DNA of 64,000 nucleotides, from contig JAGAWU010000028.1 of assembly GCA_017941235.1 (NCBI GenBank), positions 34,729 to 98,728 on the forward strand, in the 5' to 3' direction. This document shows positions 52,516-61,077 of this stretch, one piece after another; within the stretch, counting starts at the first letter, position 1; every line of letters begins with the position of its first letter. This stretch comes from Bacilli bacterium. Its GTDB lineage: Bacteria > Bacillota_I > Bacilli_A > RF39 > UBA660. Both the position numbers and the translations under genes were made by a program. The notes below the pieces were generated by a model. That model did not search any database. It saw nothing but the letters and a program-made list of their open reading frames with translations, and had not been told where the DNA came from.

Positions 52516-54828
52516 ATGGCTAAACGAAAAAGAAGAAAAACTAAAAAAACTAGTTTTGAACATAAAAATGAACTTATAGGTATACTTCTAGTACTAATAG
52601 GTATCTTAGGAATTGGAAAGTACGGATTAGTAGGAAGAGCAGTAGCATCATTTGGAGTGTTCTTAGTAGGATCAATTTATATGGTACTACTAGTTGTATT
52701 TATACTACTAGGTTTATATATTGTTATAAATAGAGAAATGCCAGACTTTTTCTCAACCAAACTGCTAGGAATTTATATATTTGTAATTGGTGTACTAGTA
52801 TTAATGCATAAAGAATTTGTAGCACAAAATGATGGTAATGCAATGCTAATATTTAAAGAAACAATGAATGAATTAACTGCAGCATTTCATGGAATAATGA
52901 ATACTGGAAGAATAGATGATATATTTGTAGTAGGAGGAGGAATAATCGGAGGAGTTTTTGCACTTCTATTTGACAAACTATTCTCTTTTGTAGGAATGGA
53001 AATAGTATCATTTGTACTTATTGGAATAGGTGTATTATTATTTACAGGATTCTCAATACTTGATTATCTTAAAGAAAGAGTAGATACATCTAAAGAAAAA
53101 ATTAAAACTAAGAAAGAAGAATTAAAAGAGAAAAAACTAAAAGAGAAAAACTTAGAGAATACAATGGCTCACGTAATTATAAGTGGCAATAATGAAAAAG
53201 AAGAAATAGAAGAACCTAAGAAAGTAATTAATTCTATTTCAGAACTTACAACAAAAAATGAAAATATAGAAGAAAAACAAGTTGCAGAAGAAGTAAAAGT
53301 TCAAGATATGGAAGAAGTAAAAGAACAAAAACAAATAAAACACAATATTTCATATACACTTCCACCAATAGATTTACTTGAAAGACCAAAGAAAAAGAAT
53401 AAAACTGCAGATCAAAGTATAATAGAAAAAAATATTATTACACTAGAAAAAGTACTTTCAGATTTTAAAATCAATGGAAAAGTAGTAGAAGTTCATATAG
53501 GACCTTCAGTAGTACAATATGAACTTGAAATAGCAAGTGGAACTAGAGTTAATAAAATAACAAGTATTAATAGAGAAATTGCTTTAGCACTTGCAAAAAA
53601 AGATGTAAGAATAGAAGCACCAATTCCAGGTAAAAACACTGTAGGAATTGAGTTCGCAAATGAAGCACCAACACCTGTTAGCTTCTATGAAATAATAAAC
53701 AGTAAAAAAATGCAAGAAGACAAAGCAAAATTCTTAAGAGTTCCCCTTGGTAAAAGTATCATGGGTGATGTAGAAACATGTGATGTTAATAAAATGCCAC
53801 ATCTTCTTATAGCAGGAACCACTGGATCAGGTAAATCAGTATGTGTTAATGGTATAATTTGTTCAATATTAATGCGTGCAAAACCTGATGAAGTAAAACT
53901 TGTAATGGTAGATCCTAAAGTAGTAGAACTTTCGGTTTATAACGGAATTCCACACTTAATGTGTCCTGTTGTATCAGATCCAAAAAAAGCAGCAGTAGCA
54001 CTTAGCAAAATGGTAATGGAAATGGAAAGACGTTATCAAACATTTAGTGACTCAAAGACAAAAAATATTGAAGGTTATAATGATTATGTTGAAAAGTATA
54101 ACCAATCACATCCAGGTGATGAACTTGAAAAAATGCCTTACATAGTAATAATTATAGATGAGCTTGCTGATTTAATGATGGTAGCAGCTAAAGAAGTAGA
54201 AGATTCAATACTTAGAATTACACAAAAAGCTCGTGCCGCTGGAATGCATTTAATAGTAGCAACACAAAGACCATCTACAGAAGTTATTACTGGTCTAATA
54301 AAAGCAAACATTCCATCACGTATAGCTTTCTCAGTAGGATCTGGAATTGATTCAAGAACAATCCTTGATCAAACAGGTGCAGAAAACTTACTTGGAAAAG
54401 GAGATATGCTTTACTTACCAATAGGAATTAACTCACCACAACGTATTCAAGGTTCCTACATAACAGATGATGAAATAAAAAGAATTATTGATTTCGTAAC
54501 AAATCAACAAGAAGCAGATTATGATGATGTTATGATGAATTTAGAAGCACCAACTGAAGAAAAACAAGAAAAAACAAAAAGCGTAGAAATAGAAGAAGAT
54601 GAAGATGATCCACTATATAATGAAATAGTAGAGTTTGTTATAAGTACTCAAAAAGCAAGTGCATCACTTCTTCAAAGAAAATTTAAACTAGGGTACAATA
54701 GAGCAGCTAGAATAATTGATTTACTAGAAGAAAGAGGTATAATTGGTCCACAAAATGGATCAAAACCAAGAGAAGTACTAGTTACTCTAAATGAACAACA
54801 AAGTAGTAGTGAAAATATAGAAGACTAA
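52516..54828 (+). CDS. ftsK: DNA translocase FtsK/SpoIIIE
   Basis: A 770-residue DNA pump that clears chromosome from the closing septum. Four to five helices lie in residues 20-185, then a charged linker (190-300), the alpha/beta motor with Walker A GTTGSGKS (434-441), 'KLVMVDPKVVELSVYNGIPH' and 'YIVIIIDELADLMMV' (Walker B), and a C-terminal gamma winged-helix domain ('LLQRKFKLGYNRAARIIDLL') for reading KOPS-type sites. Normal length and order. GGTGAATATA precedes the start. Confidence 0.96.
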   Translation: MAKRKRRKTKKTSFEHKNELIGILLVLIGILGIGKYGLVGRAVASFGVFLVGSIYMVLLVVFILLGLYIVINREMPDFFSTKLLGIYIFVIGVLVLMHKEFVAQNDGNAMLIFKETMNELTAAFHGIMNTGRIDDIFVVGGGIIGGVFALLFDKLFSFVGMEIVSFVLIGIGVLLFTGFSILDYLKERVDTSKEKIKTKKEELKEKKLKEKNLENTMAHVIISGNNEKEEIEEPKKVINSISELTTKNENIEEKQVAEEVKVQDMEEVKEQKQIKHNISYTLPPIDLLERPKKKNKTADQSIIEKNIITLEKVLSDFKINGKVVEVHIGPSVVQYELEIASGTRVNKITSINREIALALAKKDVRIEAPIPGKNTVGIEFANEAPTPVSFYEIINSKKMQEDKAKFLRVPLGKSIMGDVETCDVNKMPHLLIAGTTGSGKSVCVNGIICSILMRAKPDEVKLVMVDPKVVELSVYNGIPHLMCPVVSDPKKAAVALSKMVMEMERRYQTFSDSKTKNIEGYNDYVEKYNQSHPGDELEKMPYIVIIIDELADLMMVAAKEVEDSILRITQKARAAGMHLIVATQRPSTEVITGLIKANIPSRIAFSVGSGIDSRTILDQTGAENLLGKGDMLYLPIGINSPQRIQGSYITDDEIKRIIDFVTNQQEADYDDVMMNLEAPTEEKQEKTKSVEIEEDEDDPLYNEIVEFVISTQKASASLLQRKFKLGYNRAARIIDLLEERGIIGPQNGSKPREVLVTLNEQQSSSENIED

Positions 54829-54844
54829 TAAAAATTAGTCTTTT
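54821..54844 (+). terminator. Terminator of ftsK
   Basis: A 9-bp stem (AAGACTAAT at 54821-54829, ATTAGTCTT at 54834-54842), T-run. The stem overlaps the ftsK stop codon. Confidence 0.8.
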
Positions 54845-54892
54845 AATTTACATAATTAAATAATTTTGCTATGATTACTATAGGTGATGAAA

Positions 54893-55897
54893 ATGAAAGT
54901 ATTAGTAACTGGAGGAAATGGTTACATTGGTTCACATACATGTGTTGAACTTTTAAATAGTGGTTATGAAGTAGTAATACTAGATAATTTTTCTAATAGT
55001 AAAAAAGAAACATTAGAAAAAATTAAAAAGATTACGGGTAAAGATTTTAAATTTTATGAAGGAAATATGATTGATAGAAGTATTCTTGAAAAAATATTTA
55101 CTGAGAATGAAATTGATGCAGTAATTGATTTTGCAGCATATAAAGCAGTAGGAGAGTCAGTAGCAAAACCGGTTGAATACTACACAAATAATGTTTCAAC
55201 TATTCTAGTACTTCTTTCAGTAATGAAAGAATATAACGTTAAAAAATTAGTATTCTCATCAAGTGCTACAGTATATGGAGATCCAGAAATAATTCCAATA
55301 ACTGAAGAATGTAAAACAGGTGGAACTACTAATCCGTATGGAACAAGTAAACTATTTGTTGAACAAATATTAAAAGATTTATATAAATCAGATAACACAT
55401 TTGATATAGCAATACTTCGTTATTTCAATCCAATTGGTGCTCATGAATCAGGCTTAATTGGTGAAGAACCAAATGGAGTACCAGCAAATCTTTTACCATA
55501 TGTCTCAAAAGTAGCAAGTGGCAAACTTGAATGCCTAAGTATTTTTGGAAATGACTATAATACAAAAGATGGAACTGGAGTAAGAGATTATATTCATGTA
55601 GTAGATCTTGCTAAAGGACATATAAAAGCCTTAGAAAAACTTGAAAAAGAGAATAAAGGATTATTCATATATAATCTAGGAACTGGAACAGGATATTCGG
55701 TTTTAGATATAGTAAATGCTTTTGAAAAAGCGAATGGTGTAAAAGTAAATTATAAAATAGCACCACGTCGTCCTGGAGATATTGCAACATGTTACTCAGA
55801 TCCAACTAAAGCAAAAGAAGAGCTTGGATTTACGTGTGAAAAAACACTAGAAGATATGTGTAGAGATGCTTGGAATTACGAAAAAAATAATAATTAG
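54893..55897 (+). CDS. galE: UDP-glucose 4-epimerase
   Basis: A 334-residue short-chain dehydrogenase-type epimerase converting UDP-glucose and UDP-galactose (or their N-acetyl forms). '[12 protein letters not shown]' binds NAD, catalytic YxxxK is YGTSK, and '[17 protein letters not shown]' and '[14 protein letters not shown]' are GalE hallmarks. I start at ATG 54893, with AGGTGA 5 bases before it. It provides precursors for the glycosyltransferases in this window (inference). Confidence 0.95.
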   Translation: MKVLVTGGNGYIGSHTCVELLNSGYEVVILDNFSNSKKETLEKIKKITGKDFKFYEGNMIDRSILEKIFTENEIDAVIDFAAYKAVGESVAKPVEYYTNNVSTILVLLSVMKEYNVKKLVFSSSATVYGDPEIIPITEECKTGGTTNPYGTSKLFVEQILKDLYKSDNTFDIAILRYFNPIGAHESGLIGEEPNGVPANLLPYVSKVASGKLECLSIFGNDYNTKDGTGVRDYIHVVDLAKGHIKALEKLEKENKGLFIYNLGTGTGYSVLDIVNAFEKANGVKVNYKIAPRRPGDIATCYSDPTKAKEELGFTCEKTLEDMCRDAWNYEKNNN

Positions 55898-55898
55898 A

Positions 55899-55930
55899 AA
55901 AAGAAACTATATAATATAATAGTTTCTTTT
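55899..55930 (+). terminator. Terminator of galE
   Basis: A 12-bp stem (55899-55910 with 55919-55930) with a T-rich right arm, directly after the galE stop codon. Confidence 0.85.
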
Positions 55931-55950
55931 GTTCTAATTAAGGTAAAAAC

Positions 55951-55979
55951 TTGCTTTTTTAAGACTAATATGATATAAT
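55951..55979 (+). promoter_or_regulatory. Promoter of the HipA-like/Fic-like unit
   Basis: TTGCTT (55951-55956), 17 bp, TATAAT (55974-55979), with an extended -10 (TGATATAAT). One of the best promoters in the window. Confidence 0.78.
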
Positions 55980-56019
55980 ATGTCAAGCAATTAGGGGATG
56001 CTAAATAGGGGGAGATACT

Positions 56020-56925
56020 ATGTTATATATAGATCCAAATGTAAAAGTATTAGCAACTAATGAAGAAATGATGGGGAGAAAATACAAATTAAAAGTAAGT
56101 ATAAATAATAGAGTTCACATATTAAAGTTTGAAGCAAGTAACTTTGAAATTTTTGCGGAATTAATAGCGGAAGAATTAGGTGCACAAGCAGGAATTGATA
56201 TGGCACACTATGAAGTATGTGAATATAAAGGAAGAATTGGATTAATTACACCGAGCTTCTTAAATGTTGAAGGTGATGAATTAATTATTTCAAGTAGATC
56301 ATTATCAGAAGCAAGTCAAAAAATATGTGAAGAGAACAATCTTAAAATGTCTTTAAAAGATAATACAGTAGAGAATATTATAAGAGCAGCTTCAATTTTT
56401 GATGAAAGAATAAATTCAAAAGAATTATCAAGAGAATTAGTTAAAAGATGGATTTTTTATGGAATGATAATGGAAAGTGATAAAAACAATACAAATATAT
56501 CATTTATAAAAAATAGAAATATGCCACTAAGAATTAGCCCTGATTATGATAATTCAACAATGGCTCGAATGAATGAAAAAGTAACAGATTTCGTAGAAGC
56601 AATGAAATTTGGATCTGACATTTATTCAATAACAGATAATGTTAAAACTGCATTAAGAATGAATTCAAGATCAGGAGATGAATTTCTACCAGATTTTAGA
56701 ATATTTGTAGAAAAACACGGTTTAGAGTTTAAAGATATAATGGATAGTTTTAGAAATATTTCAGTAGATGCTGCTATAGAAGCAGTAGAAGAAATGAATG
56801 ACATTCAAATTCCATGGGAAATAAGTTTCTGGTTATCCAAAGCAATAGAATCAAGAAAAGAAGAAATGATTAAAATATTTGATGAAAAAGTAAAAAAAGA
56901 AGAAAAAACTAAAGTTTTAAAATAG
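56020..56925 (+). CDS. HipA-like serine/threonine kinase
   Basis: A 301-residue soluble protein with a HipA/CtkA-type kinase core. Lys36 in HILKFE is a likely ATP-binding lysine; Glu47 follows in the 'FAELIAEELGAQAGI' helix. The catalytic loop is ESDKNNTN (Asp154, Asn159) and the metal-binding segment is SPDYDNS (Asp177), matching the HipA pattern 'GNTDRHxxN ... PxYD'. The N-terminal HipA subdomain is missing, so this is a minimal kinase. No HipB-like repressor is adjacent; instead a Fic-like gene follows 18 bases later, suggesting a functional pair. GGGGGAG precedes the start. Confidence 0.7.
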   Translation: MLYIDPNVKVLATNEEMMGRKYKLKVSINNRVHILKFEASNFEIFAELIAEELGAQAGIDMAHYEVCEYKGRIGLITPSFLNVEGDELIISSRSLSEASQKICEENNLKMSLKDNTVENIIRAASIFDERINSKELSRELVKRWIFYGMIMESDKNNTNISFIKNRNMPLRISPDYDNSTMARMNEKVTDFVEAMKFGSDIYSITDNVKTALRMNSRSGDEFLPDFRIFVEKHGLEFKDIMDSFRNISVDAAIEAVEEMNDIQIPWEISFWLSKAIESRKEEMIKIFDEKVKKEEKTKVLK

Positions 56926-56943
56926 TATTAAGGGGGATATTGT

Positions 56944-58002
56944 ATGGAAAAAAATATATTTTCAAATCTTTCAACAGATAATGAAGATCATGAAAGTAGA
57001 GATATAAGAAGATTATTCGCAATCACATTTTCACTTTATAATTTTTCAGAAAATTATAATGTTTTATATAAGAAAGATGCAGATTGTACAATAGCAAAAG
57101 AACTAATTTCACTTTATTATAAAAGAATAAAACCAAATTACAGTAATATGATATATTCTTTCAAAAAGAAGTATATAATTAATGAAGCCTTAGTCGAAAA
57201 GAATGATACACAAGAACAAAAAAGGGGTTTAAAAGCAGTATATGATTATATACAGAATTATAGTAAAGATGCAGAAGAGTTTAATATACTAATTGAATCT
57301 TTACGAATAAGTGAGTTATTATGGAAACCAACTGATCAAAAACATTTGGAAGATTTAGATGCTGAAAAAGATGAATGCTTTGCTATGATACAAGAAGCAA
57401 AAGAAGAAAAAAATATGGAAAAATATAAACAAGCTAAAGCAAAACTTAGAGAACTATCAACTATAACAGCAGATAATAAAATAGGTGGACGTATAAGACA
57501 AGATAGCGATGAAGTAGATTTATTAGGATATGAAATATTAGTACCATCAGGAGTAGAAGCACGTATATTTATAAATAGTTTTTCTTCTCCAGAGAAAAGA
57601 AAAGAGTTCTTAGAGCACTTAAAAAATGATAATGAAATAGATTACATAGAATACTGTGTAAAAATATGTGCTGATTTAATAAAATATCAACCATTTAAAG
57701 ATGGAAATAAAAGAACTTTTAGAAGTTTACTTAACTTAATGTTTAAAGAAAAGAATTTACCACCTGTATATATTAGACCAAAGGAAAGAGAAGAATATCA
57801 TAAAGTTTTATTTGAAGCAATTCAAAATGGCAATTATGATAATCTAGTTAAATTCTATAATTTTAAAATATGTGATTCAATCTATGAATTAGATGTAGCT
57901 CCTTATATTATAAGAAAAGTATTTAATCAAACACCAGAAATTAAGGAAAATAATAAAGAAAAGAAATTAAAACTTAATGATGAAAATTCATCAAAAAAAT
58001 AG
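56944..58002 (+). CDS. Fic-like protein with altered catalytic motif
   Basis: A 352-residue protein. Residues 178-275 follow the Fic fold: 'IGGRIRQDSDEVDLLGYEIL', 'ARIFINSF', then the core QPFKDGNKRTFR (249-260). In active Fic enzymes the first residue is the catalytic His (HPFxxGN[GK]R); here it is Gln249. The phosphate-binding DGNKR is intact and Doc-like. The N-terminal 130 residues are helical. It may bind nucleotides without AMP transfer, or act as a regulator of the kinase before it (inference). Co-transcribed with the kinase and ended by a terminator. Confidence 0.72.
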   Translation: MEKNIFSNLSTDNEDHESRDIRRLFAITFSLYNFSENYNVLYKKDADCTIAKELISLYYKRIKPNYSNMIYSFKKKYIINEALVEKNDTQEQKRGLKAVYDYIQNYSKDAEEFNILIESLRISELLWKPTDQKHLEDLDAEKDECFAMIQEAKEEKNMEKYKQAKAKLRELSTITADNKIGGRIRQDSDEVDLLGYEILVPSGVEARIFINSFSSPEKRKEFLEHLKNDNEIDYIEYCVKICADLIKYQPFKDGNKRTFRSLLNLMFKEKNLPPVYIRPKEREEYHKVLFEAIQNGNYDNLVKFYNFKICDSIYELDVAPYIIRKVFNQTPEIKENNKEKKLKLNDENSSKK

Positions 58003-58028
58003 AAAATACGTAGAACACGTATTTTTTT
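58003..58028 (+). terminator. Terminator
   Basis: A 9-bp stem (AAAATACGT at 58003-58011, ACGTATTTT at 58017-58025) followed by more T, after the Fic-like gene. Confidence 0.85.
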
Positions 58029-58054
58029 TGGTATAATTTTAAAAAGGAGTAAAT

Positions 58055-58573
58055 ATGATAAAGTTAGAAGAATTAGAGAAAATAGAAAATTATAATTTAG
58101 ATAAATATATTAGTTTTAGAGAAAGAGTAAAAGAAAATATGAAAAACCCAGAATGGTTAGGAGATTTTACAAAAGAAGATCTTAAAAATTTAATAAAAAT
58201 AGGAAGTAAAATATTTGTATTTTTAAAGAATAAAGAAGAAGTCTGTTCAACAATGATTATTCCATCAACTAGTGAAGATATTGAAAAGTTTGGACTAGAT
58301 ATAAATTATAAACAAACAATAGATTATGGTCCAACATTTGTAGATGATAAATATAGAGGTAATAAACTACAACTCCAAATGACAAAATACTTAGATGAAT
58401 ATTCAATAAAAAAAGGGTACAAATATGCAGTTTCAACCGTTCATCCTGATAATATTTATTCAATAAGAAATCTAAAAGAAGATTGCTTCGAAGAAGTTGG
58501 ATTTAAAGAATTCAAAAGAGGTCCAAGAAAAATATATAAGAAAAATTTAGCACTCGGTCTTGACAAGTGCTAA
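58055..58573 (+). CDS. GNAT family acetyltransferase
   Basis: A 172-residue single-domain N-acetyltransferase. 'IDYGPTFVDDKYRGNKLQLQ' is the acetyl-CoA-binding strand-loop-helix, with KYRGNKL in place of the usual Q/RxxGxG/A, and 'VHPDNIYSIRN' with 'EEVGFKEF' is the typical end. The substrate is unknown. AAAAGGAG precedes the start. Its last nine codons, including the stop, coincide with the CIRCE element for htpG, so the coding end is constrained twice. Confidence 0.85.
   Translation: MIKLEELEKIENYNLDKYISFRERVKENMKNPEWLGDFTKEDLKNLIKIGSKIFVFLKNKEEVCSTMIIPSTSEDIEKFGLDINYKQTIDYGPTFVDDKYRGNKLQLQMTKYLDEYSIKKGYKYAVSTVHPDNIYSIRNLKEDCFEEVGFKEFKRGPRKIYKKNLALGLDKC
58547..58573 (+). promoter_or_regulatory. 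CIRCE operator (HrcA site) of htpG
   Basis: TTAGCACTC (58547-58555), 9-base spacer, AAGTGCTAA (58565-58573). This matches the CIRCE consensus (TTAGCACTC-N9-GAGTGCTAA) at 17 of 18 positions. HrcA repressor binds it in many Bacillota and releases it on heat shock. It overlaps the end of the upstream acetyltransferase gene and the -35 box of the htpG promoter. Confidence 0.9.
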
Positions 58574-58588
58574 ACGTAGTGATAGTAT
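58560..58588 (+). promoter_or_regulatory. Promoter of htpG within the CIRCE element
   Basis: TTGACA (58560-58565, perfect -35), 17 bp, TAGTAT (58583-58588) with an extended -10 TG. The -35 lies in the CIRCE spacer, so HrcA binding would block polymerase. A short leader hairpin (TTAGAT 58596-58601, ATCTAA 58605-58610) follows. Confidence 0.82.
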
Positions 58589-58627
58589 TTAATTGTTAGA
58601 TAAAATCTAATAAAAAAGAGGAAAGAG

Positions 58628-60514
58628 ATGACAAAATTGAAAAAACAATTCAAAGCAGAATCAAAGAAGTTATTAGATATGATGATTAATTCTATCTATA
58701 CAAATAAAGAAATATTTTTAAGAGAATTAATTTCTAATGCAAGTGACGCTATTGATAAATTATATTATAGATCACTAACTGATAAAAAAGTATCTGTTAA
58801 TAAAGATGAATTAGAAATTAGAGTTAGTATTGATAAAGAAAACAGAACCTTAACTATTAGTGATAATGGTATAGGTATGACCGAAGAAGAATTAGAAGAA
58901 AATTTAGGTACAATTGCCAAAAGCGGTTCAGAATTATTTAAACAAAATAATGATAAAGAAAAAGATATAAGTATTATTGGACAATTTGGAGTTGGGTTCT
59001 ATTCATCATTTATGGTAAGTGATAAGGTAGAGGTCACAAGTAAAAGTATAGATTCAGAAAAATCATATAAATGGGTATCAACTGGAGTTAGTGGATACAC
59101 TATTGAAGAAGCAGAAAAGAAAAACAATGGTACAGAAATAGTATTATATTTAAAAAAATCAACTGATGAAAATAATTATGAAGAATTCTTAGAAGAATAT
59201 AATATAGAGATGCTAATTAGAAAATACTCTGATTATATTCATTACCCAATTAAAATGTTAATAGAGAAAACTGAAAAGAAAGATGATAAAGAAGAAAAAG
59301 TATCAGAAGATAAAACACTAAATAGTATGATTCCTATATGGAAGAAAAATACAAACGAAGTAAAAGAAGAAGAATATAATGACTTTTATACAGATAAATT
59401 CTACGACTATGAAAAACCAATAAAAGTAATTCGCAGCAATGTAGAAGGAAGATGTTCTTATACAAGTCTACTATTTATACCATCACATGCACCATTTGAT
59501 TATTACTCAAAAGAATATGAAAAAGGACTACAATTATATTCAAAAGGTGTACTTATAATGGATAAATGTAGTGAATTACTTCCAGATTACTTTAGTTTTG
59601 TTAAAGGATTAGTAGATAGTGAAGACATATCACTTAATGTTTCAAGAGAAACTCTTCAAGAAAATTATCAAATAGAATTAATAGAAAAAAGTCTAGAAAC
59701 AAAGATAAAAAAAGAACTTGAGAATATGCTAAAAGAAAATAGAGAAGATTATGAAAAATTCTTTAAAGACTTTGGAATGCAATTAAAATATGGTGTATAT
59801 TCAAGTTATGGAAATAAAAAAGATGTATTAGGTGATTTACTTCTATTCACATCCTCAAAAGATAAAAAATATACAACACTAAAAGAATATGTAGAAAGAA
59901 TGAAAGAAAATCAATCAACAATTTATTATGCATGTGGTGAAAGTATTGATAAAATAGATTTATTACCACAAGTAGAATCTGTAAAAGAAAAAGATTACGA
60001 AATCTTATATTTAACAGACTATATGGATGAATTTGTATTTAAAACAATGATGGAATATGATGGTAAGAATTTCATGAATGTATCAGATGAAAAAATGGAT
60101 TTAGATTCTGAAGAAGAAAAAGAAGAATTAAAGAAAAATAACGAAAAGAATAGTAAACTATTTGATGAAATGAAGTCATATTTAAAAGAAAATGTATCAA
60201 GCGTTAGATTCACACATAAATTAAAAAATCACCCAGTATGTTTAACATCAAAAGGTGAAGTATCAACAGAAATGGAAAAAGTATTAAATAGTATGCCTAA
60301 TAATATGAACAATGTAAAAGCAGAAACTATACTTGAAATAAATGAAAATCATCCAATAAGTAAAAAATTAGAAGAATTATATAAAGAAAAAAATAAAGAA
60401 GAATTAGAAAAATATACTAAAATTCTATATCAAGAGGCAAGATTAATTGAAGGACTACCAATAGAAAATCCTACAGAACTTACTAATTTAGTATGTGAAT
60501 TAATTTCAAAATAA
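58628..60514 (+). CDS. htpG: Chaperone HtpG (Hsp90)
   Basis: A 628-residue bacterial Hsp90. The N-terminal ATPase has 'NKEIFLRELISNASDAIDKL', 'ISDNGIGMTEEEL' and 'IGQFGVGFYSSFMVSDKV'; the middle domain has 'LNVSRETLQENYQIE'. Full length. It assists folding under stress and is the apparent HrcA/CIRCE target here. GAGGAAAGAG precedes the start. Own terminator follows, so it is monocistronic. Confidence 0.96.
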   Translation: MTKLKKQFKAESKKLLDMMINSIYTNKEIFLRELISNASDAIDKLYYRSLTDKKVSVNKDELEIRVSIDKENRTLTISDNGIGMTEEELEENLGTIAKSGSELFKQNNDKEKDISIIGQFGVGFYSSFMVSDKVEVTSKSIDSEKSYKWVSTGVSGYTIEEAEKKNNGTEIVLYLKKSTDENNYEEFLEEYNIEMLIRKYSDYIHYPIKMLIEKTEKKDDKEEKVSEDKTLNSMIPIWKKNTNEVKEEEYNDFYTDKFYDYEKPIKVIRSNVEGRCSYTSLLFIPSHAPFDYYSKEYEKGLQLYSKGVLIMDKCSELLPDYFSFVKGLVDSEDISLNVSRETLQENYQIELIEKSLETKIKKELENMLKENREDYEKFFKDFGMQLKYGVYSSYGNKKDVLGDLLLFTSSKDKKYTTLKEYVERMKENQSTIYYACGESIDKIDLLPQVESVKEKDYEILYLTDYMDEFVFKTMMEYDGKNFMNVSDEKMDLDSEEEKEELKKNNEKNSKLFDEMKSYLKENVSSVRFTHKLKNHPVCLTSKGEVSTEMEKVLNSMPNNMNNVKAETILEINENHPISKKLEELYKEKNKEELEKYTKILYQEARLIEGLPIENPTELTNLVCELISK

Positions 60515-60537
60515 AGAAGAGAAATCTTCTTTTTTTT
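60513..60537 (+). terminator. Terminator of htpG
   Basis: An 8-bp stem (AAAGAAGA at 60513-60520, TCTTCTTT at 60525-60532), GAAA loop, T-run. Confidence 0.88.
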
Positions 60538-60583
60538 AAATTTAAATGTTATAATAAAGTTATAAATTTGAAAGGAGAAGAGT

Positions 60584-61012
60584 ATGAAAAAGTTTTTTAA
60601 TGAATTTAAAGAATTTATTTCGAAAGGAAATGTAATTGATTTAGCAGTTGGTGTTGTTATAGGTACTGCATTTAGTAAAATAGTATCAAGCTTAGTTGAT
60701 AACATAATAATGCCACTTGTTGGATTAATTATTGGTGGAGTTGATTTTTCTGGTTTATCAATTAAATTTCAAGGTGCAAGCATAAAATATGGATTATTTA
60801 TTCAAAATATAGTTGACTTCTTAATAGTAGCTTTCTGTATATTTACTGTAATTAAAATTATGAATTCTTTCGATAAGAAAGTAAAAGAAAAAATAAAGAA
60901 AGAAGAAGAGAAAAAAGAAGAAAAGAAACCAGAATTAACAAAAGATCAAGAATTACTAATTGAAATTAGAGATTTACTAAAAAAACAAGATAAAGAAACT
61001 AAGAAAAAATAA
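60584..61012 (+). CDS. mscL: Large-conductance mechanosensitive channel
   Basis: A 142-residue channel that opens under membrane tension to release solutes. '[20 protein letters not shown]' is the MscL opening with the first pore helix; the second helix is around 68-92 ('[20 protein letters not shown]'). The C-terminal cytoplasmic bundle is Lys/Glu-rich, ending in '[14 protein letters not shown]'. GAAAGGAG precedes the start, and a TATAAT at 60550-60555 is a likely -10. Confidence 0.95.
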   Translation: MKKFFNEFKEFISKGNVIDLAVGVVIGTAFSKIVSSLVDNIIMPLVGLIIGGVDFSGLSIKFQGASIKYGLFIQNIVDFLIVAFCIFTVIKIMNSFDKKVKEKIKKEEEKKEEKKPELTKDQELLIEIRDLLKKQDKETKKK

Positions 61013-61025
61013 TTCTTAGTTTTTT
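60996..61025 (+). terminator. Terminator of mscL
   Basis: A 10-bp stem (AAACTAAGAA at 60996-61005, TTCTTAGTTT at 61013-61022) with T-run; the left arm lies in the last mscL codons. Confidence 0.8.
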
Positions 61026-61045
61026 CTTTTATTAATACCTAATTA

Positions 61046-61054
61046 TGGTATAAT
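61046..61054 (+). promoter_or_regulatory. Extended -10 promoter of the ClpB-like gene
   Basis: TGGTATAAT is a perfect extended -10; no convincing -35. The gene starts 23 bp later. Confidence 0.5.
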
Positions 61055-61077
61055 ATGATATAGATAGAGGTGTTAAC

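Noticed and set aside
58032..58037. TATAAT before the GNAT gene as its promoter
   Set aside because: The -35 position falls in the preceding terminator stem and the start site would lie at the ribosome binding site; read-through transcription is as likely.
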